Below, piece after piece: positions 9,483 through 18,442 of a DNA stretch of 64,000 nucleotides. Under the pieces are notes generated by a model. That model made no database searches, had not been told where the DNA came from, and was given only the letters and a program-made list of their open reading frames with translations. The first letter of the stretch is position 1. Every line of letters begins with the position of its first letter. The stretch spans positions 124,001 through 188,000 of the forward strand of contig NZ_LAVA02000026.1 of the NCBI RefSeq assembly GCF_000974985.2, read 5' to 3'. A program made the position numbers and the translations under genes. Source of the DNA: Streptomyces mangrovisoli (GTDB lineage Bacteria; Actinomycetota; Actinomycetes; Streptomycetales; Streptomycetaceae).

Positions 9483-9704
9483 CTACTTGTAGCGGTAGAC
9501 GATCCGGCCACGCGTCAGGTCGTACGGAGACAGCTCCACCACGACCCGGTCGTCAGGGAGGATGCGGATGTAGTGCATACGCATCTTGCCGCTGATGTGT
9601 GCCAGGACCTGGTGGCCGTTCTGGAGCTCGACCTTGAACATGGCGTTCGGAAGAGACTCGACGACAGTGCCCTCGATCTCGATGGCACCTTGCTTCTTGG
9701 CCAC
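9483..9704 (-). CDS. infA: Translation initiation factor IF-1
   Basis: A 73-residue single OB-fold protein that occupies the 30S A site during initiation. [20 protein letters not shown] and the C-terminal [11 protein letters not shown] are diagnostic. It is the first gene of the infA-rpmJ-rpsM-rpsK-rpoA-rplQ unit. On the minus strand, TAGACT (plus-strand 9798-9803) about 95 nt upstream is a candidate -10; its -35 is poor. Confidence 0.97.
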   Translation of the reverse strand: MAKKQGAIEIEGTVVESLPNAMFKVELQNGHQVLAHISGKMRMHYIRILPDDRVVVELSPYDLTRGRIVYRYK

Positions 9705-9919
9705 GCTTCGCCCTTCGAATCGACTACCTTGATCGACTCACTTGCGTTTCCCTTACGGGCGCATGCGGACATGCGGGTGCACGAGAGCCGACGAGTCAGT
9801 CTACGTCAGCGCACCCGGAAAGACGAATCGAGAAAGTCTGCCCCATGTCGGAGATCACCATGCGGGCTTTGTTCGAGAGAGGGCTTCCGCCCGCCGCCGA
9901 GAGCGGGCGCGCCTCCGCG
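9705..9919 (-). promoter_or_regulatory. Upstream region of infA
   Basis: This is gene-free spacer between map and infA. It should contain the promoter of the infA-to-rplQ unit, because a terminator hairpin closes map at 9920-9942. The best -10 candidate is TAGACT on the minus strand (9798-9803). No convincing -35 was found at 16-18 bp spacing. Confidence 0.4.
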
Positions 9920-9942
9920 CCACCGGCCGCTCGGGCCGGTGG
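9920..9942 (-). terminator. Terminator hairpin after map
   Basis: CCACCGGCC pairs perfectly with GGCCGGTGG around a 5-nt loop. It sits 20 bp beyond the map stop. There is no strong U-tract, as is common in Streptomyces. Confidence 0.65.
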
Positions 9943-9962
9943 GACAGGGTTCCGGCCGGCCC

Positions 9963-10799
9963 TCAGGCCAGCGGGTCCGGCGCCGCGACGACGCCGTGCT
10001 CGGCGAGCTTCGCCCGGCCCCCGTCGGGGGCCGTCAGGACCAGGGGGCCCTGCTCGGTGAGGGCGACGGAGTGCTCCCAGTGGGAGGACCAGGTGCCGTC
10101 GGTCGTGATGACCGTCCAGTCGTCCTCGAGGACCTTCGTGCGCGCGGTGCCGAGGGAGACCATCGGCTCGATGGCCAGGCAGAAGCCGGGGACCAGCTTG
10201 GGGCCCTTGCCGCGGCGGCGGTCGACGTAGTTCAGCAGATGCGGGTCCATGTGCATCTCGGTGCCGATGCCGTGGCCGCCGTAGTCCTCGATGATCCCGT
10301 ACTTGCCGCCGCCGGGCTTCGGCTGGCGGCGGATGTACGTCTCGATCGCGCGGGAGATGTCGACGAGCCGGTTGCCCTGCTTCATCGCCGCGATGCCCGC
10401 CCACATCGATTCCTCGGTCACCCGGGAGAGCTCGATCAGCTCGGGCGCGTGGCCGGAGCCCACGAACGCGGTGTACGCCGCGTCGCCGTGCCAGCCGTCG
10501 ATGATCGCGCCGCAGTCGATGGAGATGACGTCGCCGTCCTTCAGGACGACCTCGTCGGAGGGGATGCCGTGGACCACGACCTCGTTGACGGAGGTGCAGA
10601 TGGTGGCCGGGAAGCCGCCGTAGCCGAGGAAGTTCGGCTTGGCGTTGTGCTCGGCGAGCACCTTGCGGGCGACCTGGTCCAGATCCCGGGTGGTGGCCCC
10701 GGGCACGGCGGCCTCACGGGTGGCGGCGTGGATGGCGGCGACCACCAGCCCCGCCTCGCGCATCCTGGCGATCTGCTCGGGGCTCTTGATCTGCACCAT
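9963..10799 (-). CDS. map: Methionine aminopeptidase, type I
   Basis: A 278-residue enzyme that removes the N-terminal methionine from nascent proteins. The metal-ligand regions are all visible: SIDCGAIIDGWHGDAAY (two Asp), GHGIGTEMH (His), AIEPMVSLG (Glu) and HWEHSVALTEQGP (Glu). Start ATG 10799 gives MVQIKSPEQIARMREAG, the family N-terminus. A longer frame to 10904 would run through the adk terminator and is not credible. It is separated from adk by that hairpin, so it probably has its own promoter in 10800-10856. Confidence 0.96.
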   Translation of the reverse strand: MVQIKSPEQIARMREAGLVVAAIHAATREAAVPGATTRDLDQVARKVLAEHNAKPNFLGYGGFPATICTSVNEVVVHGIPSDEVVLKDGDVISIDCGAIIDGWHGDAAYTAFVGSGHAPELIELSRVTEESMWAGIAAMKQGNRLVDISRAIETYIRRQPKPGGGKYGIIEDYGGHGIGTEMHMDPHLLNYVDRRRGKGPKLVPGFCLAIEPMVSLGTARTKVLEDDWTVITTDGTWSSHWEHSVALTEQGPLVLTAPDGGRAKLAEHGVVAAPDPLA

Positions 10800-10856
10800 G
10801 GGGGGTCCTGCGCTCTCCGTCACTCGCGTCCACCGGTTACGTACCCAACAGTACGG

Positions 10857-10906
10857 CCGTGGCGCCCGGGTTTCCCCGGGAAGGACCCGGGGGCCGGGCG
10901 CCACGG
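10857..10906 (-). terminator. Strong nested hairpin between adk and map
   Basis: CCGTGGCGCCCGG (10857-10869) pairs perfectly with CCGGGCGCCACGG (10894-10906). Inside, CCCCGGG (10874-10880) pairs with CCCGGGG (10886-10892). It is centred about 45 bp past the adk stop and should end or strongly reduce secY-adk transcription. Confidence 0.75.
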
Positions 10907-10924
10907 CCGAGACGATCCGTCGAC

Positions 10925-11587
10925 CTACCGGTCGTCGTCCTTGCGCTTTATCGCCTCCATGGCCCGCGCGGTGACCTCGTCCACCTTGCCGAGCGCCGAG
11001 ATCGTGACCACCAGGCCCTGGGCCTTGTAGTAGTCGATGATCGGCTCGGTCTGCGTGTGGTAGACCTCCAGCCGCGTGCGGACCGTGTCCTCGGAGTCGT
11101 CGTCGCGCTGGTACAGCTCGCCGCCGCAGATGTCGCAGACGCCGTCCTTCTTCGGGGGCGTGTACGTCACGTGGAACACGTGCGCGGAGTCGTTGCGGCA
11201 GATGCGGCGGCCCGCGATGCGCTTGACGACCTCTTCCTCGGGCACTTCCAGGTCGAGCACCGCGTCCAGCCGGATGCCCTCGGTCTTCAGCAGCTCGTCC
11301 AGCGCCTCGGCCTGCGAGACATTGCGCGGGAACCCGTCGAGCAGGAAGCCGCCCACGGCGTCCGGCTGCTCCATGCGGTCCTTGGCCATCGCGATGGTGA
11401 CCTCGTCCGGCACCAGGTTGCCCGCGTCCATGTAGGACTTGGCCAGCTTGCCGAGCTCCGTCTGCTGGCTGATGTTGGCGCGGAAGAGGTCGCCCGTGGA
11501 GATGTGCGGGATCGACAGGTTCTTGGCGAGGAACGCAGCCTGCGTTCCCTTACCGGCGCCCGGCGGCCCGACGAGGACGATACGCAT
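10925..11587 (-). CDS. adk: Adenylate kinase
   Basis: A 220-residue long-form adenylate kinase (ATP + AMP to 2 ADP). The P-loop GPPGAGKGTQA is at residues 7-17, DGFPR is in the core, and a long LID domain is present. The LID has the pattern C-x2-D then C-x2-C (ICRND and CDIC). That is three cysteines and one aspartate, in a different order from the C-x2-C/C-x2-D zinc site known from Bacillus. Its ATG overlaps the secY stop by one base, so translation is probably coupled. Confidence 0.97.
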   Translation of the reverse strand: MRIVLVGPPGAGKGTQAAFLAKNLSIPHISTGDLFRANISQQTELGKLAKSYMDAGNLVPDEVTIAMAKDRMEQPDAVGGFLLDGFPRNVSQAEALDELLKTEGIRLDAVLDLEVPEEEVVKRIAGRRICRNDSAHVFHVTYTPPKKDGVCDICGGELYQRDDDSEDTVRTRLEVYHTQTEPIIDYYKAQGLVVTISALGKVDEVTARAMEAIKRKDDDR

Positions 11588-12900
11588 CAGCGGAGGAACC
11601 CTTCGTAATTGCGCTGCTGGAGCTGGCTCTCGATCTGCTTCACCGTCTCCAGACCGACACCCACGATGATGAGGATGCTGGTACCGCCGAACGGGAAGTT
11701 CTGGCTTGCCCCGAAGCCAACCAACGCCATCGTCGGAACAAGAGCGATCAGACCCAAGTACAGCGAACCCGGCCAGGTGATCCGGTTGAGCACGTAGGAG
11801 AGGTACTCAGCGGTCGGTCGGCCAGCCCGGATGCCCGGGATGAAGCCACCATACTTCTTCATGTTGTCGGCGACTTCTTCGGGGTTGAAGGAGATGGCCA
11901 CGTAGAAGAAGGCGAAGAACACGATGAGCAAGAAGTAGGAGACGATGTAGATCGGGTGGTCACCCTTGGTGAGGTTCTGCTCGATCCACGTCTTCCAGCT
12001 GGAGTTGCCGCCGGAGAACTGCGCCACCAGCGCCGGGATGTACAGCAGCGACGACGCGAAGATGACCGGGATGACACCCGCCTGGTTGACCTTCAGCGGG
12101 ATGTAGGTCGACGTGCCGCCGTAGGAACGGCGGCCGATCATCCGCTTCGCGTACTGCACCGGGATGCGGCGCTGGGCCTGCTCGACGAAGACGACCAGGC
12201 CGACCATGACCAGGCCGATCAGGATCACCGTGCCGAACTCGATCCAGCCGTCGGCCAGCTTGCCCTGCTTCTTGATCGACCACAGCGCGGACGGGAAGGT
12301 CGCGGCGATCGAGATGAACATCAGGATCGACATGCCGTTGCCGATGCCGCGGTCGGTGATCAGCTCGCCGAGCCACATCACGACACAGGTGCCGGCGGTC
12401 ATGCAGATCACCATCGTGATGGTGGTGAAGATCGCCTGGTCCGGGACGATGCTCGTGGCGACGGTGCAGCCGGAGAAGAGCGCACCGCTGCGCGCGGTGG
12501 CCACCAGACCCGTGCCCTGGAGGATGGCGAGCGCCAGCGTCAGGTACCGGGTGTACTGGGTGATCTTCGCCGTGCCGGCCTGACCCTCCTTCTTGAGGGC
12601 CTCCAGACGCGGGATCACGACGGTCAGCAGCTGAAGAATGATGCTGGCCGTGATGTACGGCATGATGCCGAGCGCGAAGACCGTGATCTGCAGCAGCGCG
12701 CCACCGCTGAACATGTTGACCAGGCCGAACAGACCCTGGTTGCCCGACGCCTCCGTGACGCACGTCTGGACGGCTTTGTAGTTGACGCCGGGGATCGGAA
12801 CGTGGGTACCGACCCGGTAGACCACGATGATGCCCAGCGTGAAGAGCAGCTTCTTGCGCAGGTCGGGCGTCCTGAACGCCCGGGCGAACGCGGTGAGCAC
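11587..12900 (-). CDS. secY: Protein translocase subunit SecY
   Basis: A 437-residue SecY with ten predicted membrane helices, forming the protein-conducting channel with SecE and SecG. The N-terminus MLTAFARAFRTPDLRKKLLFTL, the plug-region sequence FGLVNMFSGGAL and the cytoplasmic-loop segment GIRAGRPTAEYL are family features. It lies 187 bp downstream of rplO and is separated from it by a very large hairpin, so secY-adk probably forms its own transcription unit. It overlaps adk by 1 bp. Confidence 0.98.
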   Translation of the reverse strand: MLTAFARAFRTPDLRKKLLFTLGIIVVYRVGTHVPIPGVNYKAVQTCVTEASGNQGLFGLVNMFSGGALLQITVFALGIMPYITASIILQLLTVVIPRLEALKKEGQAGTAKITQYTRYLTLALAILQGTGLVATARSGALFSGCTVATSIVPDQAIFTTITMVICMTAGTCVVMWLGELITDRGIGNGMSILMFISIAATFPSALWSIKKQGKLADGWIEFGTVILIGLVMVGLVVFVEQAQRRIPVQYAKRMIGRRSYGGTSTYIPLKVNQAGVIPVIFASSLLYIPALVAQFSGGNSSWKTWIEQNLTKGDHPIYIVSYFLLIVFFAFFYVAISFNPEEVADNMKKYGGFIPGIRAGRPTAEYLSYVLNRITWPGSLYLGLIALVPTMALVGFGASQNFPFGGTSILIIVGVGLETVKQIESQLQQRNYEGFLR

Positions 12901-13005
12901 GGTGCCTCCTGCGACCCCCGCGCAAGTGCGTCAAGGGTGACGGTCTTGAGGTTCGACGAATGAGGAAAACAACAGTGCAGGCCACCTTACCGGCGACACT
13001 GCCCC

Positions 13006-13066
13006 CCTAGGAACGACCAACCGGGGATACCCCATTGTGAGGTATCCCCGGTCGGGTCGTTCTAGG
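13006..13066 (-). terminator. Very long hairpin between rplO and secY
   Basis: CCTAGGAACGACC (13006-13018) pairs with GGTCGTTCTAGG (13055-13066) with one bulged base. Inside, CCGGGGATACC (13021-13031) pairs perfectly with GGTATCCCCGG (13041-13051). That is about 23 base pairs in total. It follows the rplO stop by about 20 bp and is the strongest structure in the spc region. Confidence 0.75.
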
Positions 13067-13087
13067 TCATAGAGGCGCCTGAAGGAC

Positions 13088-13543
13088 TCAGACGAGCTCG
13101 GTGACCGTGCCGCCGGCGGCGGTGATCTTCTCCTTGGCGGAACCGGAGACGGCGTCGACCGTCACCTGGAGCGCCACGGTGATCTCGCCCTGGCCGAGGA
13201 CCTTGACGAGGCTGTTCTTGCGAACGGCACCCTTCGCCACCAGACCCTCGACCGTGACCTCGCCACCCTCGGGGTAGAGCGCGGCCAGCTTGTCGAGGTT
13301 CACGACCTGGAACTCGACCTTGAAGGGGTTCTTGAAGCCCTTCAGCTTCGGGAGGCGCATGTGGAGGGGCATCTGGCCACCCTCGAAGCGCTCCGGAACC
13401 TGGTAACGGGCCTTCGTACCCTTGGTACCACGACCGGCCGTCTTACCCTTCGACGCCTCACCACGACCGACACGGGTCTTGGCGGTCTTGGCGCCCGGGG
13501 CGGGACGAAGGTTGTGGATCTTGAGCGGGTTCTGCTCACCCAT
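13088..13543 (-). CDS. rplO: 50S ribosomal protein L15
   Basis: A 151-residue L15, a late-assembly large-subunit protein. It has the Gly/Lys-rich N-terminus with [21 protein letters not shown] and [18 protein letters not shown] in the middle, both conserved in L15. It begins 2 bp after the rpmD stop and is the last gene before the large hairpin upstream of secY. Confidence 0.98.
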   Translation of the reverse strand: MGEQNPLKIHNLRPAPGAKTAKTRVGRGEASKGKTAGRGTKGTKARYQVPERFEGGQMPLHMRLPKLKGFKNPFKVEFQVVNLDKLAALYPEGGEVTVEGLVAKGAVRKNSLVKVLGQGEITVALQVTVDAVSGSAKEKITAAGGTVTELV

Positions 13544-13545
13544 GA

Positions 13546-13728
13546 TCAGTCGACCTCCTCGACCGTCACGAGGTGGCGGACGGTGTGCACCATGCCGCGG
13601 AACTCGGGGCGGTCCTCCTTGACGACCTGCGTGTTGATGCCCTTGAGACCAAGGGAACGCAGGGTGTCACGGTGGTTCTGCTTGCTGCCGATGTAGGACT
13701 TGACCTGCGTAATCTTGAGCTGCGCCAT
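13546..13728 (-). CDS. rpmD: 50S ribosomal protein L30
   Basis: A 60-residue L30. ATG 13728 gives [20 protein letters not shown], the expected N-terminus, followed by [16 protein letters not shown] longer in-frame reading to 13920 would overlap rpsE and is rejected. It starts 2 bp beyond the rpsE stop and ends 2 bp before rplO. Confidence 0.97.
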   Translation of the reverse strand: MAQLKITQVKSYIGSKQNHRDTLRSLGLKGINTQVVKEDRPEFRGMVHTVRHLVTVEEVD

Positions 13729-13730
13729 GA

Positions 13731-14336
13731 TTACGCACCCGCCCCGGCACGCGCACGGAGAAGAGCCGCGGGAGCGACGTCCTCGAGGGGCAGACCACGG
13801 CGGGCCGCGATCTCCTCGGGACGCTGCAGACCCTTCAGGGCCTCCACGGTCGCGTGCACGATGTTGATCGCGTTGTCGGAGCCGAGCGACTTCGACAGCA
13901 CGTCGTGGATACCGGCGCACTCGAGCACGGCACGCACCGGGCCACCGGCGATGACGCCGGTACCGGGGGACGCGGGCTTGAGCAGGACGACGCCGGCAGC
14001 CTTCTCACCCTGGATGGGGTGCGGGATGGTGCCCTGGATACGGGGGACCTTGAAGAAGTGCTTCTTGGCCTCCTCAACACCCTTGGCGATGGCGGCCGGC
14101 ACCTCCTTGGCCTTGCCGTAACCGACACCGACGGTGCCGTCACCATCGCCCACCACGACCAGCGCGGTGAAGCTGAAGCGACGACCACCCTTCACAACCT
14201 TGGCGACGCGGTTGATCGCGACAACGCGCTCAACGTACGCGGTCTTCTCGGCGGCAGCAGCGCCGCCGTCACGGCCCTTCCGGTCCCGCCGCTCGCCGCC
14301 ACCGGCACCGCCACCGCGGCGCTGGGGTCCAGCCAT
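13731..14336 (-). CDS. rpsE: 30S ribosomal protein S5
   Basis: A 201-residue S5, involved in decoding accuracy and mRNA unwinding at the entry pore. The conserved core starts near [18 protein letters not shown] (about residue 35) and includes [16 protein letters not shown]. It is preceded by a Gly/Arg-rich extension of about 30 residues. The C-terminus ends with an Ala/Arg tail. It lies between rplR (39-bp gap) and rpmD. Confidence 0.98.
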   Translation of the reverse strand: MAGPQRRGGGAGGGERRDRKGRDGGAAAAEKTAYVERVVAINRVAKVVKGGRRFSFTALVVVGDGDGTVGVGYGKAKEVPAAIAKGVEEAKKHFFKVPRIQGTIPHPIQGEKAAGVVLLKPASPGTGVIAGGPVRAVLECAGIHDVLSKSLGSDNAINIVHATVEALKGLQRPEEIAARRGLPLEDVAPAALLRARAGAGA

Positions 14337-14375
14337 TGGAATTACCTCTCTCTGTTTCCGCTAGCTACGGCAGGC

Positions 14376-14759
14376 TCAGAACTTGAGCCCGGCTTCGCGG
14401 GCGGCGTCCGCCAGAGCGGCAATGCGCCCGGCGTACTGGTTGCCACCACGGTCGAACACGACAGCCTCGACGCCCGCGGCCTTGGCACGCTCGGCGACAA
14501 GCGCGCCGACCTGCTTGGCCTGGGCCGACTTGTCACCCTCGCCACCGCGGATCGTGGTGTCCAGGGTGGACGCCGACGCAAGGGTGTGCCCCTTGAGGTC
14601 GTCGATCACCTGGGCCACGATGTGGCGGTTGGAGCGGGTAACGACCAGGCGGGGACGCTCCGCAGTACCGGAAAGGTTCTTACGAATCCGGATGTGACGG
14701 CGCTTGATCGCGGCGCGCTTGTAGGCGTCGCCCTTGAGGATCTTCTGCCCGTATGCCAT
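14376..14759 (-). CDS. rplR: 50S ribosomal protein L18
   Basis: A 127-residue L18, which binds 5S rRNA. It has [22 protein letters not shown] near the N-terminus and [26 protein letters not shown] at the end, both typical. Its start follows the rplF stop by 3 bp. Confidence 0.98.
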   Translation of the reverse strand: MAYGQKILKGDAYKRAAIKRRHIRIRKNLSGTAERPRLVVTRSNRHIVAQVIDDLKGHTLASASTLDTTIRGGEGDKSAQAKQVGALVAERAKAAGVEAVVFDRGGNQYAGRIAALADAAREAGLKF

Positions 14760-14762
14760 GGC

Positions 14763-15302
14763 TTACTTACCCGCCTTTCCGACCTTGCGGCGGATGACTT
14801 CGCCCTCGTACTTGACGCCCTTGGCCTTGTACGGGTCAGGCTTGCGCAGCTTGCGGATGTTGGCCGCAACCTCGCCGACCTTCTGCTTGTCGATGCCCTC
14901 GACCGAGAACCGGGTGGGGGCCTCCACCTTGAAGGTGATGCCCTCGGGGGCCTCGACGGTGATCGGGTGGCTGTAGCCGAGCGCGAACTCGAGGTTCGAA
15001 CCCTTGGCGGTCACGCGGTAACCGACACCACTGATCTCGAGCTTCTTCACGTAACCCTGGGTCACGCCGGTGATCATGTTCGCCACCAGCGTGCGGGACA
15101 GGCCGTGCAGGGCCTTGTTCTGACGCTCGTCGTTCGGGCGGGTGACGTTCAGAACGCCTTCCTCACCCTTGACGATCTCGATCGGCGCCACGACGGTGTG
15201 GGTCAGCTCGCCCTTGGGGCCCTTGACCTTGACCGTACGGCCGTCGATGGTGACGTCCACGCCGGCGGGAACCGTGATGGGGAGCTTGCCAATACGCGAC
15301 AT
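14763..15302 (-). CDS. rplF: 50S ribosomal protein L6
   Basis: A 179-residue L6 located near the factor-binding site. It starts [20 protein letters not shown], and the C-terminal signature region [20 protein letters not shown] is intact. The spacing to rpsH is 24 bp. Confidence 0.98.
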   Translation of the reverse strand: MSRIGKLPITVPAGVDVTIDGRTVKVKGPKGELTHTVVAPIEIVKGEEGVLNVTRPNDERQNKALHGLSRTLVANMITGVTQGYVKKLEISGVGYRVTAKGSNLEFALGYSHPITVEAPEGITFKVEAPTRFSVEGIDKQKVGEVAANIRKLRKPDPYKAKGVKYEGEVIRRKVGKAGK

Positions 15303-15326
15303 AGCTGTTTCCTCCGTTCCCTTCCG

Positions 15327-15725
15327 CTACCAGACGTAGGCGAGGACTTCCCCACCCACGCCCTTCTTGCCGGCCTGCTTGTCGGTGAGGAGCCCGTGCG
15401 ACGTGGAGATGATCGCCACGCCGAGGCCGCCCAGCACCTTCGGCAGGTTGGTGGACTTCGCGTACACCCGGAGACCGGGCTTGGAGATCCGCTTGATGCC
15501 CGCGATGGAGCGCTCACGGTTCGGGCCGAACTTCAGCTCGAGAACGAGGTTCTTGCCGACCTCGGCGTCCTCGACCTTCCAGCCCGTGATGAAGCCCTCC
15601 TGCTGGAGGATCTCCGCGATGTGCGACTTGATCTTCGATGCCGGCATCGTCACGGAGTCGTGGTATGCCGAGTTCGCGTTTCGCAGACGCGTAAGCATGT
15701 CTGCGATCGGATCAGTCATGGTCAT
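15327..15725 (-). CDS. rpsH: 30S ribosomal protein S8
   Basis: A 132-residue S8 that binds the 16S rRNA central domain. Start ATG 15725 ([20 protein letters not shown]) was chosen because it gives the exact family N-terminus; an in-frame ATG at 15770 would add 15 unrelated residues. The C-terminal [20 protein letters not shown] motif is present. An unusual 212-bp gap separates it from rpsN and could hold an internal promoter or regulator site. It contains GGGCGC/GCGCCC at 15835-15851. Confidence 0.97.
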   Translation of the reverse strand: MTMTDPIADMLTRLRNANSAYHDSVTMPASKIKSHIAEILQQEGFITGWKVEDAEVGKNLVLELKFGPNRERSIAGIKRISKPGLRVYAKSTNLPKVLGGLGVAIISTSHGLLTDKQAGKKGVGGEVLAYVW

Positions 15726-15937
15726 GAATTGGCCTTCGGCCTCTCTCGCCGGGGTTTCCTGGTGCGCCATCCCTCTCCCCGATCCGAGACGGGACGGGTG
15801 CGGCGCGGTGGACCTACGGCGTAGTAAGTCGTACGGGCGCAGCAGGCGCCCAACCCCACAAGCCTACGGCATGCGGAGAAGGGCCCCTGCCCACCCAGAT
15901 GCTTACCGAGAGACTCCGGAATCCCTGAAAGTGGGGA

Positions 15938-16123
15938 TTACCAGGAGCTCTTGGTCACGCCCGGCAGCTCGCCACGGTGAGCCATCTCACGAAGGCAGAC
16001 GCGGCACAGGCCGAACTTGCGGTACACGGAGTGCGGGCGGCCGCAGCGCTGGCAGCGCGTGTAGCCACGCACACCGAACTTGGGCTTACGAGCAGCCTTG
16101 GCAATCAGAGCCTTCTTCGCCAT
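15938..16123 (-). CDS. rpsZ: 30S ribosomal protein S14, type Z (zinc-binding)
   Basis: A 61-residue zinc-ribbon S14. The ligands Cys24, Cys27, Cys40 and Cys43 are all present in [10 protein letters not shown]...GLCRVC. Start ATG 16123 gives [17 protein letters not shown]; the codons upstream to 16132 are probably not translated. The gene begins 5 bp after the rplE stop. Streptomycetes usually have a zinc-independent S14 paralog elsewhere, so this is the zinc-replete version. Confidence 0.97.
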   Translation of the reverse strand: MAKKALIAKAARKPKFGVRGYTRCQRCGRPHSVYRKFGLCRVCLREMAHRGELPGVTKSSW

Positions 16124-16128
16124 CTCGC

Positions 16129-16686
16129 TCACGCCTCCTTGAACGGGAAGCCGAGGTGACGAAGGAGCGCGCGGCCCTCAGCGTCGTTGGTCGCCGTGGT
16201 GACCACGGTGATGTCCATGCCCCGGGTACGGTCGATCTTGTCCTGGTCGATCTCGTGGAACATGACCTGCTCCGTGAGACCGAAGGTGTAGTTGCCACGG
16301 CCGTCGAACTGCTTGGGGGACAGGCCGCGGAAGTCGCGGATGCGCGGGAGCGCGAGCGACAGGGTGCGGTCCAGGAACTCCCACATGCGGTCGCCACGGA
16401 GCGTGACGTGGGCACCGATCGGCTGGCCCTCACGCAGCTTGAACTGCGCGATGGACTTGCGAGCCTTGGTGACCTGCGGCTTCTGACCGGTGATGGTGGT
16501 CAGGTCGCGGATCGCGCCCTCGATCAGCTTCGAGTCACGGGCGGCGTCGCCGACACCCATGTTGACCACGATCTTGACGAGGCCGGGGATCTGCATGACG
16601 TTCTCGTACTTGAACTCGTCACGCATCTTGCCCGCGATCTCCTCGCGGTACTTCGTCTTCAGACGCGGAGTGGTGGTGGTAGCCAT
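16129..16686 (-). CDS. rplE: 50S ribosomal protein L5
   Basis: A 185-residue L5 that contacts 5S rRNA and P-site t[21 protein letters not shown], the basic stretch [19 protein letters not shown] and [20 protein letters not shown] are conserved L5 blocks. Its ATG overlaps the last base of the rplX stop (1-bp overlap), indicating coupled translation. Confidence 0.98.
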   Translation of the reverse strand: MATTTTPRLKTKYREEIAGKMRDEFKYENVMQIPGLVKIVVNMGVGDAARDSKLIEGAIRDLTTITGQKPQVTKARKSIAQFKLREGQPIGAHVTLRGDRMWEFLDRTLSLALPRIRDFRGLSPKQFDGRGNYTFGLTEQVMFHEIDQDKIDRTRGMDITVVTTATNDAEGRALLRHLGFPFKEA

Positions 16687-17009
16687 CAGATGTCCTCACC
16701 CGTCCGCTTGGCAACGCGGATCTTGTTGCCCTCTTCGTCGAAGCGGTAACCGACACGCGTGACGACCTTCTGACCGTCCTTCTCCACGACCAGCTGGACG
16801 TTGGAGACGTGGATCGGGGCCTCGGTGGTCACGATGCCGCCGGCCTGCGAACCGCGAGCGGTCGGACCGGCCTTGGTGTGCTTCTTGACCCGGTTGACAC
16901 CCTCGACCAGGACGCGCTCGTCGCTCGGGTAAGCGGCAATGACCTTGCCCTGCTTGCCCTTGTCCTTACCGGTGATGACCTGAACCAGGTCGCCCTTCTT
17001 GATCTTCAT
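16686..17009 (-). CDS. rplX: 50S ribosomal protein L24
   Basis: A 107-residue L24, an assembly-initiating protein with an N-terminal KOW motif ([20 protein letters not shown]). [14 protein letters not shown] is the following conserved block. It starts 2 bp after the rplN stop and overlaps rplE by one base. Confidence 0.98.
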   Translation of the reverse strand: MKIKKGDLVQVITGKDKGKQGKVIAAYPSDERVLVEGVNRVKKHTKAGPTARGSQAGGIVTTEAPIHVSNVQLVVEKDGQKVVTRVGYRFDEEGNKIRVAKRTGEDI

Positions 17010-17011
17010 GC

Positions 17012-17380
17012 TTACAGCACCTCCGGCGCGAGCGAGATGATCTTCATGAACTTCTTCTCGCGCAGCTCTCGGCCGACCGGGCCGAAGATGCGGGTGCCGC
17101 GAGGGTCGCCGTCGTTCTTCAGAATGACGGCGGCGTTCTCGTCGAAGCGGATGTACGAGCCGTCCGGACGGCGGCGCTCCTTGACGGTGCGAACGATGAC
17201 CGCCTTGACGACGTCACCCTTCTTCACGTTGCCGCCGGGGATCGCGTCCTTGACGGTGGCGACGATGACGTCACCGATGCCCGCGTAGCGGCGACCGGAG
17301 CCACCGAGCACACGGATGCAAAGGATCTCCTTCGCACCAGTGTTGTCGGCGACGCGCAGTCGCGACTCCTGCTGGATCAC
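17012..17380 (-). CDS. rplN: 50S ribosomal protein L14
   Basis: A 122-residue L14 at the subunit interface. It starts [20 protein letters not shown] and contains [11 protein letters not shown] and [20 protein letters not shown]. It is separated from rpsQ by 129 bp with two perfect hairpins, a break inside the spc operon. Confidence 0.98.
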   Translation of the reverse strand: MIQQESRLRVADNTGAKEILCIRVLGGSGRRYAGIGDVIVATVKDAIPGGNVKKGDVVKAVIVRTVKERRRPDGSYIRFDENAAVILKNDGDPRGTRIFGPVGRELREKKFMKIISLAPEVL

Positions 17381-17408
17381 GTCTATCTCCTGTGTGTCTG
17401 CCGGTTCC

Positions 17409-17438
17409 CCGGGAGCCGCTCAGCGAAGCGGCTCCCGG
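17409..17438 (-). promoter_or_regulatory. 12-bp hairpin between rpsQ and rplN
   Basis: CCGGGAGCCGCT pairs perfectly with AGCGGCTCCCGG around CAGCGA. Together with the next hairpin it fills the only sizeable gap between rpsQ and rplN. A partial terminator or RNA-processing site fits; the sequence does not decide which. Confidence 0.55.
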
Positions 17439-17489
17439 AGCCTGGCGGAACTGTCCTGCGAGGGATGCCCCGCAGGAACCCTGCTTAAG

Positions 17490-17507
17490 AACTCCCTTGC
17501 GGGAGTT
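17490..17507 (-). promoter_or_regulatory. 7-bp hairpin just downstream of rpsQ
   Basis: AACTCCC pairs with GGGAGTT around TTGC, directly after the rpsQ stop (17510). It is short, without a U-tract. Confidence 0.45.
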
Positions 17508-17509
17508 GC

Positions 17510-17794
17510 TTACTTGGCCTTCTCGAGGATCTCGACGACGCGCCACCGCTTGCTGGCGGAAAGCGGCCGGGTCTCCATCAGGAGGACGCGGTCGCCGACG
17601 CCGGCGGCGTTCTGCTCGTCGTGCGCCTTGAGCTTGTTCGTACGGCGGATGACCTTGCCGTACAGCGCGTGCTTGACGCGGTCCTCGACGGCGACGACGA
17701 CGGTCTTGTCCATCTTGTCGCTGACGACGAGACCCTCACGGGTCTTGCGGAACCCGCGCGCCTCTGCAGTCTCAGTCACGTTCTTCTCGCTCAT
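17510..17794 (-). CDS. rpsQ: 30S ribosomal protein S17
   Basis: A 94-residue S17. The family core starts [19 protein letters not shown] after a short extension ([14 protein letters not shown]), and the C-terminal half holds [20 protein letters not shown]. It overlaps the rpmC stop by one base. Confidence 0.98.
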   Translation of the reverse strand: MSEKNVTETAEARGFRKTREGLVVSDKMDKTVVVAVEDRVKHALYGKVIRRTNKLKAHDEQNAAGVGDRVLLMETRPLSASKRWRVVEILEKAK

Positions 17795-18021
17795 CAGGCG
17801 TTCTCCACCGTTTCGATGCCCAGCTCACGCTCGCGCATCAGGGTGTAGATCCGCGCGATGTCCTTGCGGACCGCCTTGAGACGGCCGTGGTTCTCGAGCT
17901 GTCCGGTCGCCGCCTGGAAACGGAGATTGAACAGCTCTTCCTTGGCCTCGCGGAGCTTACCCAGAAGCTCCTCGTTGCCCAGCTCGCGCAGCTCGGACGC
18001 CTTGGTACCGGCCGACATCAC
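17794..18021 (-). CDS. rpmC: 50S ribosomal protein L29
   Basis: A 75-residue L29 near the peptide exit tunnel. The diagnostic region is [20 protein letters not shown] followed by [14 protein letters not shown]. Two adjacent ATG codons make the first residue uncertain (75 or 74 residues). It overlaps rplP by 4 bp (ATGA) and rpsQ by 1 bp. Confidence 0.97.
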   Translation of the reverse strand: MMSAGTKASELRELGNEELLGKLREAKEELFNLRFQAATGQLENHGRLKAVRKDIARIYTLMRERELGIETVENA

Positions 18022-18437
18022 GCTTCACCTGCCTCGCGCTTGACGATCCGGCACTTCATCGGCAGCTTGTGGGCTGCGCGAGTGAGGGCCTCACGGGCGA
18101 TCTTCTCGTTGGGGTAGGACAGCTCGAACATGACCCGGCCCGGGTGCACGTTCGCGATCCACCACTCCGGAGAACCCTTACCGGAACCCATGCGGGTCTC
18201 GGCAGGCTTCTTCGTCAGCGGGCGGTCCGGGTAGATGTTGATCCAGACCTTGCCGCCACGCTTGATGTGGCGGGTCATCGCGATACGGGCCGCCTCGATC
18301 TGGCGGTTGGTCACGTACGCCGGCGTGAGGGCCTGAATGCCGTACTCGCCGAACGCGACCGTCGTACCGCCCTTGGCCTGACCGCGGCGCTTCGGGTGGT
18401 GCTGCTTGCGGTGCTTGACCCTACGGGGGATCAGCAT
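18018..18437 (-). CDS. rplP: 50S ribosomal protein L16
   Basis: A 139-residue L16 close to the A-site tRNA elbow. [19 protein letters not shown] at the start and [20 protein letters not shown] in the middle are diagnostic. It starts 5 bp after rpsC and overlaps rpmC. Confidence 0.98.
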   Translation of the reverse strand: MLIPRRVKHRKQHHPKRRGQAKGGTTVAFGEYGIQALTPAYVTNRQIEAARIAMTRHIKRGGKVWINIYPDRPLTKKPAETRMGSGKGSPEWWIANVHPGRVMFELSYPNEKIAREALTRAAHKLPMKCRIVKREAGEA

Positions 18438-18442
18438 GTCGG

